A DNA stretch of 64,000 bases from Elusimicrobium minutum (GTDB taxonomy: Bacteria; Elusimicrobiota; Elusimicrobia; Elusimicrobiales; UBA9959): the NCBI GenBank assembly GCA_020723765.1, contig DYIF01000001.1:91818-155817 (forward strand), given 5' to 3'. Positions 26,440-35,388 of the stretch are shown piece after piece. Position numbers and translations under genes: made by a program. How positions within the stretch are numbered: position 1 is the stretch's first letter; every line of letters begins with the position of its first letter. The notes under the pieces were generated by a model. It searched no databases and was not told where the DNA came from. It worked only from the letters and a program-made list of their open reading frames with translations.

Positions 26440-28042
26440 AATTTATTATCTCCGTAATTTGTTTAATTACATAATCCGGCTTTAAGTTATTCATACACTT
26501 ATGATGATTTAACGGACAACCGTATTTTAAATCTTTTTCCTCGAAAAGACCTTTGGTATAACAACCGTAACATTCATAATCGTTTATCGCGACGGCATTA
26601 TTATATTTTCTTAATTCGGCTTCGGCGGGCCCGTAAATTATAAAAGAAACGGCCCCGACGCTCAAAGCGACATGAGCCAGCCCGCTATCGTTACCGAAAA
26701 AGAACCCGCATTTGGATATGAGCCATGCGGTTTGTCGCAAATTCAGTTTATCGACAAAAGAAAAATCCGAGTTTTTAAGCCTTTCCTTTCCTTTTACGGA
26801 GCTATGCCAGTTATTTTTGCCTACCTCTATAATTTTAATTCCGTATTTTTCTCTTAAAAACTTACAAACATATTCGAAGCGATCGTGAGGCCATTTTCGA
26901 GAAACCCACCCGGCTCTGGTATCGACCGCAATATACTTAACTCCTTTTTCAAATTTAAAATCAAAGACGTCTTTTTCGTCTATAAAAACCCCGGGAGATA
27001 TTTTTAAAACATCGCCAATCGCTTCGGACAATCCCGCTTGCCAAGCGAAATTGGATATAAGATGTTTCCCGACCCATTCTTTATCGGGAACATGAAATTC
27101 GACTATATTTATATCCTTATCTTGAACCGGAAAATTATCGAATACTCTATCGGAACCGATCAGTTCATAAAAAGACGAATCCTTATCGAGAGATATCGTT
27201 ATCTCCGGGAATTTGCTTTTTATATAATACAAAGACGGCAAAACGCATAAACTATCGCCAAGCCCCATCTTAATTCTAATTAAATTATTTTTGTTTCCAT
27301 CCCAAATTTCATTAAATCGATCGGTTTTTTTAAAATATATGAAAGGCTCCACGAGATTCAATTTGGAAGACGGAAGATATGCCGGATAAAAGCCGTATTT
27401 AACAAAAATATCGTCCCACCATTTTCTCCTTTCAAATATGATATTGTTCTTATGATCATAAAACTCGGCGAGATAAGAAGGATAGGTTTGAATGCTTGCG
27501 ACAATCCACCTGGAACTTATCCGGCAAAGATTTTTTACATAATAATCTATACGTTCGTAAGGAATATGCTCCAAAAAATTAAAGACGCAAACCGTATCGT
27601 AAGATTCTTTTTCAATAGATTCAAAGGATGTTTTTTTAATATTATCAAAAACTTTATTTTTAATATAATAATCGGAGTTTTCTATTCCGAATATATTTTT
27701 ATATCCGCTATCGTATAACCTTTTTAAAAAATACCCCTTCCCGCAACCGTAATGCAATACCTTACAATCTTTGGAAGGATACAAATATTCGAATAGATTA
27801 AAACAAGAATTCAGATAAACGGAAAAATTTTCATTTTCATCGCCACTTTCGTAATTTATATTTTCATCCGAATAGGAATATCTTTTAATTCCGGACAAAC
27901 GACGAATCCGATTAAACGAAACGATCTTTTTTATAATCATCATAATAATTATCGTTTTTTTAAATCTATCGGTTTTATCCCTAAAAGCAAGTTTTATCAA
28001 TATTTTATCGTAAAAATCGGAAATTTTTTTAAAAATATTCAT
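26429..28042 (-). CDS. Fusion of SAM-dependent methyltransferase and GT9 glycosyltransferase
   Basis: The 537-residue protein joins two enzymes. Residues about 85-215 are a class I methyltransferase (VLHYGCGKGYFLKRLYDSG, VCVFNFLEHIPYE). Residues about 253-537 are a GT9 domain (IRIKMGLGDSLCVLPSLYYI, FGNDSGLAHVALSVGAVSFI, then the four-Cys tail ECYGCYTKG...GCPLNHHKCM). The order suggests one polypeptide that adds a sugar and methylates a sugar of the same chain; this is inference. The ATG at 28042 overlaps the upstream gene stop by ATGA and is preferred to an in-frame start 30 bases earlier. No frameshift or linker break is visible, so the fusion looks genuine. Confidence 0.85.
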   Translation of the reverse strand: MNIFKKISDFYDKILIKLAFRDKTDRFKKTIIIMMIIKKIVSFNRIRRLSGIKRYSYSDENINYESGDENENFSVYLNSCFNLFEYLYPSKDCKVLHYGCGKGYFLKRLYDSGYKNIFGIENSDYYIKNKVFDNIKKTSFESIEKESYDTVCVFNFLEHIPYERIDYYVKNLCRISSRWIVASIQTYPSYLAEFYDHKNNIIFERRKWWDDIFVKYGFYPAYLPSSKLNLVEPFIYFKKTDRFNEIWDGNKNNLIRIKMGLGDSLCVLPSLYYIKSKFPEITISLDKDSSFYELIGSDRVFDNFPVQDKDINIVEFHVPDKEWVGKHLISNFAWQAGLSEAIGDVLKISPGVFIDEKDVFDFKFEKGVKYIAVDTRAGWVSRKWPHDRFEYVCKFLREKYGIKIIEVGKNNWHSSVKGKERLKNSDFSFVDKLNLRQTAWLISKCGFFFGNDSGLAHVALSVGAVSFIIYGPAEAELRKYNNAVAINDYECYGCYTKGLFEEKDLKYGCPLNHHKCMNNLKPDYVIKQITEIINYER

Positions 28043-28617
28043 TTTTTCCTGCCGGCTATATAATAGCTCCAATAAAGATCCGCATCGGAAGCATATTCTA
28101 TTATTTCCATTTGATTATCGGATAAAAAACCGAGTATTTTTGACGGATAAAGAATATGTTTATGATTTTTACCGACCCAGGGAGAAAGGGGTCTCCATAA
28201 AAGCATAGAAGGATGAGGGAGATAAAGAAACAGTATACCGTGTTTTTTTATTTTTTTTATCCATAACAAGAGCGCTTTTTGCCAATCATCGAGATGTTCG
28301 AGACAATGAGAACTAAAAACATAATCCAAAGACTCGTCTTTAAACGCATTTAAATTAAATGCGTTTAGATCCTTATCGTTGTCTATCGGTATCGCTCCTT
28401 TTAAAGCCCAATTCCCCGCTCCCACATCTATTCCGTATCCCTCGCAATATTTTAGCGCTCTGTCTTCTATAAACGATTTGGCATTTCCTTTGTTCAAATA
28501 ATCAGGGTAATATCTGCCGAAATAATTCCAATAAACATTCCCGTTTATTATTACTTTTTTTAAGAAAATTTTCTTTAATCTTATTATAGCTCTTTCATAC
28601 AAATCAACGATATTCAT
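28039..28617 (-). CDS. Class I SAM-dependent methyltransferase
   Basis: A compact 192-residue methyltransferase. The SAM-binding motif is YGIDVGAGNWALKG, followed by AIPIDNDKDLNAFNL and the post-motif VFSSHCLEHLDDW that matches the Methyltransf_11/23 families. The C-terminal part ends in YIAGRKK with no extra domain. Its position between the flippase and the methyltransferase-GT9 fusion suggests it methylates the polysaccharide or its lipid-linked precursor. It overlaps both neighbours by four bases. Confidence 0.85.
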   Translation of the reverse strand: MNIVDLYERAIIRLKKIFLKKVIINGNVYWNYFGRYYPDYLNKGNAKSFIEDRALKYCEGYGIDVGAGNWALKGAIPIDNDKDLNAFNLNAFKDESLDYVFSSHCLEHLDDWQKALLLWIKKIKKHGILFLYLPHPSMLLWRPLSPWVGKNHKHILYPSKILGFLSDNQMEIIEYASDADLYWSYYIAGRKK

Positions 28618-30152
28618 AAGCCGATAAATCTCCTAAACAAAATCTCAAATTTTTGTTTGTCGTAATTATCTATGCCTTTAAAAAGCCGCATAAAACCGAC
28701 ATAGACAATTATGAACGCAAAAAGAGTTACAATTAAATATAAAATCTGGAGACTAAAATGTTTAACGAGAGATAATTTTAAAATATAAATCGAAAACAAA
28801 GAAAAGAATATTCCGTAAAAAACGCTTAAAAAACCGTTCCAAAAATCCGAATTGGAGACTTTTATAACTTTGTTTATCGCAAAAACATAATATACCGCCG
28901 CCACTATCAGCGAAATGCTCGTACCGTAGGCGACGCCTTTAAAACCGAATTTGATTATAAAAAAATAACTCAAGGACATATTTAATATTCCGTTAAGTAT
29001 GGCTCCCTTCATCTGTATATCCGTTCTGTCTATCGATTGTCCGACCAGAGAACTAACAGAACCCAAAAAAGTATTTATAAAATATCCTATTATAATAATT
29101 TTTAAAATATAAGATATTTCCAAAAAATTCTTCCCTAACCATAAACTTACTATATCTTCGGAAAAAACGAAAAGATAACCGAAAATGAAACCGCTTATTA
29201 TAATCATATATTTGGTGGCTTTTAAATAAAGGCGTTTCAAATTTTCCAACAAACCTATAGACTCCAATTCCGAAAAGCCGGGCATTAGGGCGCTTGAAAA
29301 AACGACTATAATATTCCTTACATTAATCGCCAAACTGCTCGCTATATGGTAAAAAGTAACGTAATTGAGAGAAAGAAATTTCGTCAGTATTATTTTTTCA
29401 AAATGAGAAGCTATCAATGATGAAATTAAAGTTACGTTAAGTTTGCCGCCGTAAGATACGGCGTTTTTTAAAATATCCATATCGAATTTGAAATGTCGCA
29501 CAGAAAAAATCGGAACATGCTTGTACGAAAAATAAAAATTAACCGCGAAGTTTATAACGCCGGCCAATAGAGTATTTAATATTAATCCTTTCAATCCGAA
29601 CCCCGATTCTATGAAGAAAACCATACCGGAAACTTCGGCTATGGATACGAAAAAAGCGATCTTATTGGAATAGTCCATGCGCTGGATAGATGAAAATATG
29701 GAATTAACCACCCCGAATATTCTTAAAAAACCGCTGACAAAACAATAAAAAACCGATAAAGAGATAAACTGCGAAAAATCATTATTAGATATGTCCAAAA
29801 AAACCGCTATCTTTCCCCTGATTAGAAGCAAAATTAACATTGAAATCAATAAAATTACCGAATAAAATATCATACAAGTAAAAATATAAGAATTGAATTT
29901 AGCTTTATCGTTCAAAGAATAGAATCTTGACAAATACCTTACAAAAGAAGTCGAAACCCCCAAATCCAAAAGATTCATATAATCTACAACTACTTTTATG
30001 ACGATATATATCCCGTAATCATTCGGACCTATTTTTGAAAGCAAATAGAAAGGAACGAACAACATAACGCAAAAATACCAGATCTTTCCGAAAATATTCC
30101 ATAAAGTATTTTTAAAGACTTTATAATGAAACTCTTCCAAATCAAATCCCAT
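28614..30152 (-). CDS. Polysaccharide flippase (Wzx/MATE-like)
   Basis: A 512-residue polytopic membrane protein with about 12-14 hydrophobic helices and the N-terminal amphipathic KNTLWNIFGKIWYFCVMLFV typical of polysaccharide biosynthesis (Wzx) transporters. LDLGVSTSFVRYLSRF is the conserved block after helix 2, and KGAILNGILNMSLSYFF lies in the second half. It would flip lipid-linked repeat units across the inner membrane. GAGGATAG lies about nine bases before the ATG. It is next to the ligase/polymerase gene, as expected for a Wzx/Wzy pathway. Confidence 0.88.
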   Translation of the reverse strand: MGFDLEEFHYKVFKNTLWNIFGKIWYFCVMLFVPFYLLSKIGPNDYGIYIVIKVVVDYMNLLDLGVSTSFVRYLSRFYSLNDKAKFNSYIFTCMIFYSVILLISMLILLLIRGKIAVFLDISNNDFSQFISLSVFYCFVSGFLRIFGVVNSIFSSIQRMDYSNKIAFFVSIAEVSGMVFFIESGFGLKGLILNTLLAGVINFAVNFYFSYKHVPIFSVRHFKFDMDILKNAVSYGGKLNVTLISSLIASHFEKIILTKFLSLNYVTFYHIASSLAINVRNIIVVFSSALMPGFSELESIGLLENLKRLYLKATKYMIIISGFIFGYLFVFSEDIVSLWLGKNFLEISYILKIIIIGYFINTFLGSVSSLVGQSIDRTDIQMKGAILNGILNMSLSYFFIIKFGFKGVAYGTSISLIVAAVYYVFAINKVIKVSNSDFWNGFLSVFYGIFFSLFSIYILKLSLVKHFSLQILYLIVTLFAFIIVYVGFMRLFKGIDNYDKQKFEILFRRFIGL

Positions 30153-31512
30153 TTTTTTCTATCCTCAAATAACTTACGCTAACAAGAGCCACGCAAAACC
30201 AAAAGGGCTCCATTATTCTGACTATTATGAAAGTATTGACTCCTAAACCCTGAACTAAAAAAGCGAATATCGAACAAAAAACTCCAAAAGCCAAGCTTTT
30301 TTCATATAAATTATCGCTTTTATTATATACTTTAAAAGACATATTTAGAACGGAATATATAAGCCAAACAAATAACACAAATCCGATAATACCGGTTTCT
30401 CCCAAAATAAGAGAATATTGATTATCGCCAAGTCCAACGCCTGTAACCCCGGCCCCTAAAAACGGATGGTTAGGCAATACGTTTAATACGACTCTTTCTA
30501 TCGATTGATACCTTTGATAAGCGGAGTCTTCAAGAGTAATTTTACCAAAAGGTGTAACGACAATATTTTTAGCTTCCAAACCTTTATAGGTGTATTCTAT
30601 TCTCGCTCTTACTTTTTCTCCAAGCCCGGGCAAAAAAAACGTTATTAAAAACACAAAGAAAGCGCCCATTAAAAAGAAAAATTTTCTTTTCTTAACAAAA
30701 ATTACAAATACCAAAAAAAGCGTTATAAAACCCATATAACTTGCTCTTGAAAAGGTCAAAAGAAAAGAAGGATACAAAAATATAAAACTCAAAAGAACTA
30801 TTAAAAACTTGCCACCCTTTATTTCAGATAACAAGGCAAGCATTACTCCCATAGCCAAAAGATAATAACCCCCAAGCGATGCGGGTTCGGATTCTTTCGG
30901 ATTTCCTAAAGGCGCTTCAAAAGGAGCCGTGGTTCTAACAAGGTCTCCGGTAGCGTTAGCGTAGTAATAATAAGAATAAGCGATAACTATCAACAAAACA
31001 TAAAACATATATTTAATATATCTATAATAATCCTTCTCTTCTTTTAACATATTAACTATCATAAAATACATCATATAATACTCGATATATTTTAATACGT
31101 AAAAAAAAGCCTTTTCCCAATTAAGCCTTCCACCAATTATTCCCAATAATGTCGAAATCACATAAACCGAAGTATAAAGAAGAAGAGGAAGTTGTATCGG
31201 CGTTTTTATTAAGAAAGGCTCTCTTTTAATCAACGCGGTTCTTATAAGCCAAACGAGGAATATGAGAATGAGCAAAACATCGTCGTATCTTACAACTACC
31301 GCTTTTCCTGATACCGCTCCAACTCCTATTTCGGGAGACAAAAGCATTGAAAAAATCAAAAAAACAACCGATTTTAAAGGATAATTAAAAGTTATGAAAA
31401 GTATAAGAAAACCCAAAAAAATCATTAAAAGTTTGTAAGGAGAATAATTTAAAGCGTATTTGACTATTAAAATAGAAATGAAAACGAATATCAAACCGAG
31501 GGTTAACTGCAT
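30142..31512 (-). CDS. O-antigen ligase/polymerase-like membrane protein (WaaL/Wzy)
   Basis: A 456-residue protein with about ten hydrophobic helices and the family periplasmic region containing LTFSRASYMGFITLFLV and NHPFLGAGVTGVGLGDNQYS, followed by LGETGIIGFVLFVWLI. These are hallmarks of the Wzy_C/O-antigen ligase superfamily. Whether it polymerises repeat units (Wzy) or ligates them to lipid A-core (WaaL) cannot be decided; the lone copy beside Wzx and Wzc favours Wzy. It starts one base after the end of wzc, with GGAAGATAA before the ATG. Confidence 0.88.
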   Translation of the reverse strand: MQLTLGLIFVFISILIVKYALNYSPYKLLMIFLGFLILFITFNYPLKSVVFLIFSMLLSPEIGVGAVSGKAVVVRYDDVLLILIFLVWLIRTALIKREPFLIKTPIQLPLLLYTSVYVISTLLGIIGGRLNWEKAFFYVLKYIEYYMMYFMIVNMLKEEKDYYRYIKYMFYVLLIVIAYSYYYYANATGDLVRTTAPFEAPLGNPKESEPASLGGYYLLAMGVMLALLSEIKGGKFLIVLLSFIFLYPSFLLTFSRASYMGFITLFLVFVIFVKKRKFFFLMGAFFVFLITFFLPGLGEKVRARIEYTYKGLEAKNIVVTPFGKITLEDSAYQRYQSIERVVLNVLPNHPFLGAGVTGVGLGDNQYSLILGETGIIGFVLFVWLIYSVLNMSFKVYNKSDNLYEKSLAFGVFCSIFAFLVQGLGVNTFIIVRIMEPFWFCVALVSVSYLRIEKNGI

Positions 31513-33384
31513 TTATCTTCCGGAATAATCAGAATAGTCATAATAATAACTATATCTCGGTCCCAATTCGCTCGTTTTAACCCCGTTTAAAACTATACCT
31601 ATCATTTTGGCCCCGACTCCGGTAATCTGTTCTTTCGCTCTTTTTAACGCCCCTCTGGCTATCTTACCGGATTTATAAACCATAACAACGCCGTCAAGCC
31701 TTTTACCTATGACAATACTGTCTACAAACAACAAAACCGGAGGTCCGTCGAATATTATAAAATCAAAGTTAGACTTTAACTCGTCCATTATCTCGGTCCA
31801 GTTCGCATTGTCTAACAAATCCACCACATTATAAGGAGTGGTGCCGCTCGTAATCACGGTTAAATTTTCTATGCCGGGGAATTTAATCATGGCGTCCGGC
31901 GAAAAACCGCCTCCTATAAAATCGTTCATTCCTCTTTCCACCTCTGCTAAGTTCGCTTTACCGGCTATAAAATCGGTAAGACCGGGTTGTTTTGGAATTG
32001 AGAATATCTGATGTAATACCGGCCTTCTTAAATCTGCTTCAACAAATAATGTTTTAAGCCCGGAGCCCGCCGAAGCCAAAGCTAAGTTTAAAGCGGTTAA
32101 AGTTTTTCCCTCGGCGGCTCCGCTTGAGCTTATCATTATGGCAAGCGGACCTTTGTTTTCAATGTTGGATATTATATTCGCTCTTAAAGTATGATAGGAT
32201 TCTATTATGTTGGTGGTTATTCTTCTATTAAATATCAAAACGGTTTTAAATCCGTCTATTGAAAATCTTTTCCTTTTAAATATGTTTGTAAACCAATTAT
32301 CCGAAATCTTAGCCGAAGAAATATGAGGTATTATCCCGAGAACCGGAGCGTTAAGAAAAGTTTCTATCTCTTCTATTGTGCTTATCGAAACGTCAAGGTT
32401 TTCAAGTATGAAAACAAAAACTATACCCAAGAATATTCCGGTTAAAATGCCTATTGCGAGATTCAATCTTTTGTTGGGAAGAACCGGGGTGGTATTTAAA
32501 ACAGGCGGATTTATAACGGTTACGAAAGAAACTATAGAAGAAAGCCCTAATTTGGCTTCTTCGTACTGTTTATTTATGGTCGAATACAAATCTTCCTGAA
32601 GCTTTATTTCTCTATTAATTCTAAGTAGTTCCAACTCCTGAGAAGGCATCTGTTTTAATCTGGATTGCAAAGTCTCTATTTTTTTATCAAGGCTTATCAC
32701 ATCCGGATGATTGGAAGTATATTTTTCGAGCAATTCTTTTCTTTTTATTTCCAAATCGGCTATCTGGTCGCTTATAATCGTAGCCATGCCGGTATTAGGG
32801 TTTTTTTGAATATAATCTTTTTTCTGTCTTTCCAAGCTTCTCAATTTATCTTCTATTTCCACTTTTCTTTGCATTATATCGTTAAAAGTTTTTTTGGCTT
32901 GAGAGCTTTTTTGCTCGAGGTCGTACTCCTTATAAGAATCTATAACCGCGCTTACTATATCGTAGGCTTTATAAGGATTGGATGCGTATGCTGTAATCGA
33001 AATCAAATTGGTATCTGGAACTCTATCCGCTTTATAAGAGGATTGTATTTCGGAAGCCACTCTATTTAAATTCAATTCGTCTAAAGAACTGGCAAGATTA
33101 AGTTTAACCGCAACTTTTTTTGCTATTTCAAGAGAAGATATTACTCTTATCTCTGTATTAACCGCCCCCCAGGGGTCTATATCCATTATATCGGAACCGG
33201 GGAGTTGAGAGTATATCTTTGGAGGCTGTATTTTAATTACCGCGGAAGTCGAATAGAGAAGCGGAGAAAGCTTTGTATAAAAAATGGCGGCGATTATCGT
33301 TATAAAAAAAATAGACAAAAAAGACCATTTCCTTTTATTAAGTATCCTCCAGTAATCGTATAGGGTCAAGCCTTCGTTATTCAT
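31513..33384 (-). CDS. wzc: Wzc-like chain-length determinant and bacterial tyrosine kinase
   Basis: A 623-residue fusion of a Wzz domain and a BY-kinase. The first membrane helix is at about residues 20-38, the periplasmic coiled coil spans 160-280, and the second helix is at about 307-328. The kinase Walker A is SSSGAAEGKT at 419-428, Walker A' is LFVEADLRRP at 446-455, and IIFDGPP is Walker B. The C-terminus is the tyrosine cluster YSYYYDYSDYSGR, the autophosphorylation tail. Two departures are AAEGKT instead of PGEGKS/T and Glu in the first Asp position of Walker A'. It controls polymer length and export together with Wza. Confidence 0.93.
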   Translation of the reverse strand: MNNEGLTLYDYWRILNKRKWSFLSIFFITIIAAIFYTKLSPLLYSTSAVIKIQPPKIYSQLPGSDIMDIDPWGAVNTEIRVISSLEIAKKVAVKLNLASSLDELNLNRVASEIQSSYKADRVPDTNLISITAYASNPYKAYDIVSAVIDSYKEYDLEQKSSQAKKTFNDIMQRKVEIEDKLRSLERQKKDYIQKNPNTGMATIISDQIADLEIKRKELLEKYTSNHPDVISLDKKIETLQSRLKQMPSQELELLRINREIKLQEDLYSTINKQYEEAKLGLSSIVSFVTVINPPVLNTTPVLPNKRLNLAIGILTGIFLGIVFVFILENLDVSISTIEEIETFLNAPVLGIIPHISSAKISDNWFTNIFKRKRFSIDGFKTVLIFNRRITTNIIESYHTLRANIISNIENKGPLAIMISSSGAAEGKTLTALNLALASAGSGLKTLFVEADLRRPVLHQIFSIPKQPGLTDFIAGKANLAEVERGMNDFIGGGFSPDAMIKFPGIENLTVITSGTTPYNVVDLLDNANWTEIMDELKSNFDFIIFDGPPVLLFVDSIVIGKRLDGVVMVYKSGKIARGALKRAKEQITGVGAKMIGIVLNGVKTSELGPRYSYYYDYSDYSGR

Positions 33385-33387
33385 ATC

Positions 33388-34074
33388 TTATTTGCTCAAA
33401 ATAATGGAAACGCTTATGGCGAAAGTGGCAAGCATTGTCCATGGAATAATATTATCCGAAACCCATTTTGTTTTTGCGGTGAATTTTTGTTTCGGAACGT
33501 ATACTATGTCCCCCGGCATAAGTTCTATATTTTTTTCAAGGCTGCCTTGAAAAAAACTATCCATGGAAATGCTAAATATCTCCTCTTTTAAAGCTCCGTC
33601 TTTGGTTTTAGTTTTTCTATAAACCTTTATATTTTTGCTATCCGCATAATCCCCGGGGCCTCCCGCTTCCGCTATTAAATCCAACAGCGTCATGCCTTCC
33701 GAGTAATCGAAATAACCGGTTCTTAAAACCTGTCCTATTACCGCGACTCTGTAAGAAGAAAACTTTTTTATCGAAACCGTTATTTTGGGGTTTGAAACGT
33801 ATCTTGAAAACCTTTCGGTCAAAATCTTTTCGAGATTTGAAGGCGTCATAGATGTAACCTTGATATTTCCTATAAGAGGAAGTTCTATGGTCCCGTCGGG
33901 GGAAACCGAAACCTCTCTGGAAAATTCCTCTGCGGGAGATACCGCTATGCTAATTACATCTCCGCTGGTTATGTAATAGTTGGATTCATAACCTTTAGGA
34001 AGGTCTATCGCAAAAGCGAAAGAATCCAGAAAGAAAACAAAAGCAAAAAACAAAGACGATATTTTTTTAATCAT
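33388..34074 (-). CDS. wza: Wza-like polysaccharide export protein
   Basis: A 228-residue protein with a type I signal peptide (cleavage near AFA-IDL), the polysaccharide-export domain YYITSGDVISIAVSPAEEFS, and the SLBB-type domain VAVIGQVLRTGYFDYSEGMT with LLDLIAEAGGPGDYADSKNI. A hydrophobic segment (IIPWTMLATFAISVSIIL) ends the protein, in the place of the pore-forming helix of Wza. It has no lipobox and is shorter than E. coli Wza (about 380). It is directly upstream of wzc, and its promoter lies six bases before the ATG with no Shine-Dalgarno, so the mRNA may be leaderless. Confidence 0.88.
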   Translation of the reverse strand: MIKKISSLFFAFVFFLDSFAFAIDLPKGYESNYYITSGDVISIAVSPAEEFSREVSVSPDGTIELPLIGNIKVTSMTPSNLEKILTERFSRYVSNPKITVSIKKFSSYRVAVIGQVLRTGYFDYSEGMTLLDLIAEAGGPGDYADSKNIKVYRKTKTKDGALKEEIFSISMDSFFQGSLEKNIELMPGDIVYVPKQKFTAKTKWVSDNIIPWTMLATFAISVSIILSK

Positions 34075-34080
34075 AATTAA

Positions 34081-34086
34081 ATTTTA
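34081..34086 (-). promoter_or_regulatory. -10 box for a leaderless wza transcript
   Basis: The minus strand reads TAAAAT followed by six bases (TTAATT) and the wza ATG. No Shine-Dalgarno sequence is present. It allows the capsule export genes to be transcribed separately from the coiled-coil genes upstream. Confidence 0.5.
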
Positions 34087-34107
34087 CTATATATAAAAGA
34101 TGTTCCA

Positions 34108-34641
34108 TCATTTTTTAAAAGAACTTAAAACCGTCTTTAAAACGCTTTTAATCTCCCTGATTTCGTTTTCCAAGTCTTTTGTACGCCCGGAAGACAAACC
34201 CGTCTCTTTTTGAGAAACATATTCCATCTTTTTTTCAAGCACGGAAATCCTATTTATTATATCCTCGGGGATTTTGGATTTTTGATAAGCCGTCAAAACA
34301 TATCTAAAAAATGTTATAAAAACCAATACCGAAAACAGCATAAAAGAAACCGAGCCTATTACCGTTATATACTCATATGATGATATCAGTCCTATGACTA
34401 TTAATATTATGGAAGCCAAAAGGGAGAAAAGAAGCGTTTCTTTGTTTTCGCTCCATACGACGTTAAACTTGGAAGAGCCGACATTCTCGGTTTTCATATT
34501 AAAATCGAACTTAGCGGGAGAAGGCTTAATGTAAGAAAGATTTTCCTCGGTTTTATTTTCGCTTTCTCTCAAATCGAAATCTTCGCTTAAAGATTCCTTT
34601 TTCAAATCGTTTAGAAGGTTTTCAAGCTTATTATCTTTCAT
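34108..34641 (-). CDS. Unknown protein with two membrane helices and terminal coiled coil
   Basis: A 177-residue protein not recognised as any family. Residues 1-65 are acidic and polar (ENLLNDLKKES, SESENKTEENL). Two adjacent hydrophobic helices follow (about 71-91 and 95-116: LLFSLLASIILIVIGLIS and SVSFMLFSVLVFITFFRYVL), then a short amphipathic coiled coil to the end (ISVLEKKMEYVSQK, LENEIREIKSVLKTVL). Both ends should face the cytoplasm. It is preceded by AGAGGATAAAG and overlaps the 249-residue coiled-coil gene by 11 bases. A membrane anchor for the neighbouring coiled coils is a reasonable hypothesis. Confidence 0.75.
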   Translation of the reverse strand: MKDNKLENLLNDLKKESLSEDFDLRESENKTEENLSYIKPSPAKFDFNMKTENVGSSKFNVVWSENKETLLFSLLASIILIVIGLISSYEYITVIGSVSFMLFSVLVFITFFRYVLTAYQKSKIPEDIINRISVLEKKMEYVSQKETGLSSGRTKDLENEIREIKSVLKTVLSSFKK

Positions 34642-35380
34642 CTTTATCCTCTGTTTTTTTATCCAGCTCCTCGCTGATACCCAATTTTTTTATCGTTTCA
34701 TCTATCTTTTTTTCTCTTTCCTCCAATATTTTTTCTTTCATATCAAGTTCTTCTTTCAACTTTTCAAAAGCTTTTATAAGCTCCCTTTTTTTTCTCGAAA
34801 AATCCTCTTCCAACCTTTTTTCTTTTATTTTTATCTCCATCAATTTCTTATTGTAATCAGACTCCAATTTTATTCTGAAGTTATCGATTTCTTTGTTTTT
34901 TTCTTCCCATCTTTTAAACATCTCCTCTTCTTTCATCCTAAAAGAATCGTAAAGCTCCTGAGTTTTCTTGGAGTATTCCGCGGTAAGCTTCGTTCTTTCG
35001 TTTCCTATCTCCATCAACTTTAGCTCCAGCTGTTTGTTTTGCTCTTCCATATATTTTTTAAGCTCCAAATTCTCTTTTAAAATTTTTTTCTTTTCTTCGT
35101 TTAACTTTTCTAAGGTTAAATTTAATTCGGCTATTTGAGAATTTAACTCTTCAATTTTTAATTCGTATTTTTTAACGTTATTTTTATATTTCTCCTCCGC
35201 TTCTCTTTCCCTTCTTTTTATTATTTCGTCGGTCGAATAAGTTTCCAAAGAAAACTCTTCCATTATCGCGGTCATCTCTACCGCGGCCGGATTTTTTTCG
35301 CTCCATAGTTTTTCTCCGAATTTAACCAGCCTTTCGTAAAGCTCTTTTGGAACGCATTTGATTTCTTTCATAATATCCAT
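34631..35380 (-). CDS. Unknown small coiled-coil protein
   Basis: A 249-residue protein with a globular N-terminus (about 1-60: CVPKELYERLVKFGEKLWSE) that includes the only two prolines, then a near-continuous Glu/Lys-rich heptad coiled coil from about 62 to 230 and a charged tail. It is not a recognised family. The ATG follows TAGGTAATATT and comes eight bases after the stop of the giant coiled-coil gene, so the two are co-transcribed. The style of the coiled coil matches the giant, suggesting partners in one filament. Confidence 0.75.
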   Translation of the reverse strand: MDIMKEIKCVPKELYERLVKFGEKLWSEKNPAAVEMTAIMEEFSLETYSTDEIIKRREREAEEKYKNNVKKYELKIEELNSQIAELNLTLEKLNEEKKKILKENLELKKYMEEQNKQLELKLMEIGNERTKLTAEYSKKTQELYDSFRMKEEEMFKRWEEKNKEIDNFRIKLESDYNKKLMEIKIKEKRLEEDFSRKKRELIKAFEKLKEELDMKEKILEEREKKIDETIKKLGISEELDKKTEDKDER

Positions 35381-35388
35381 AATATTAC

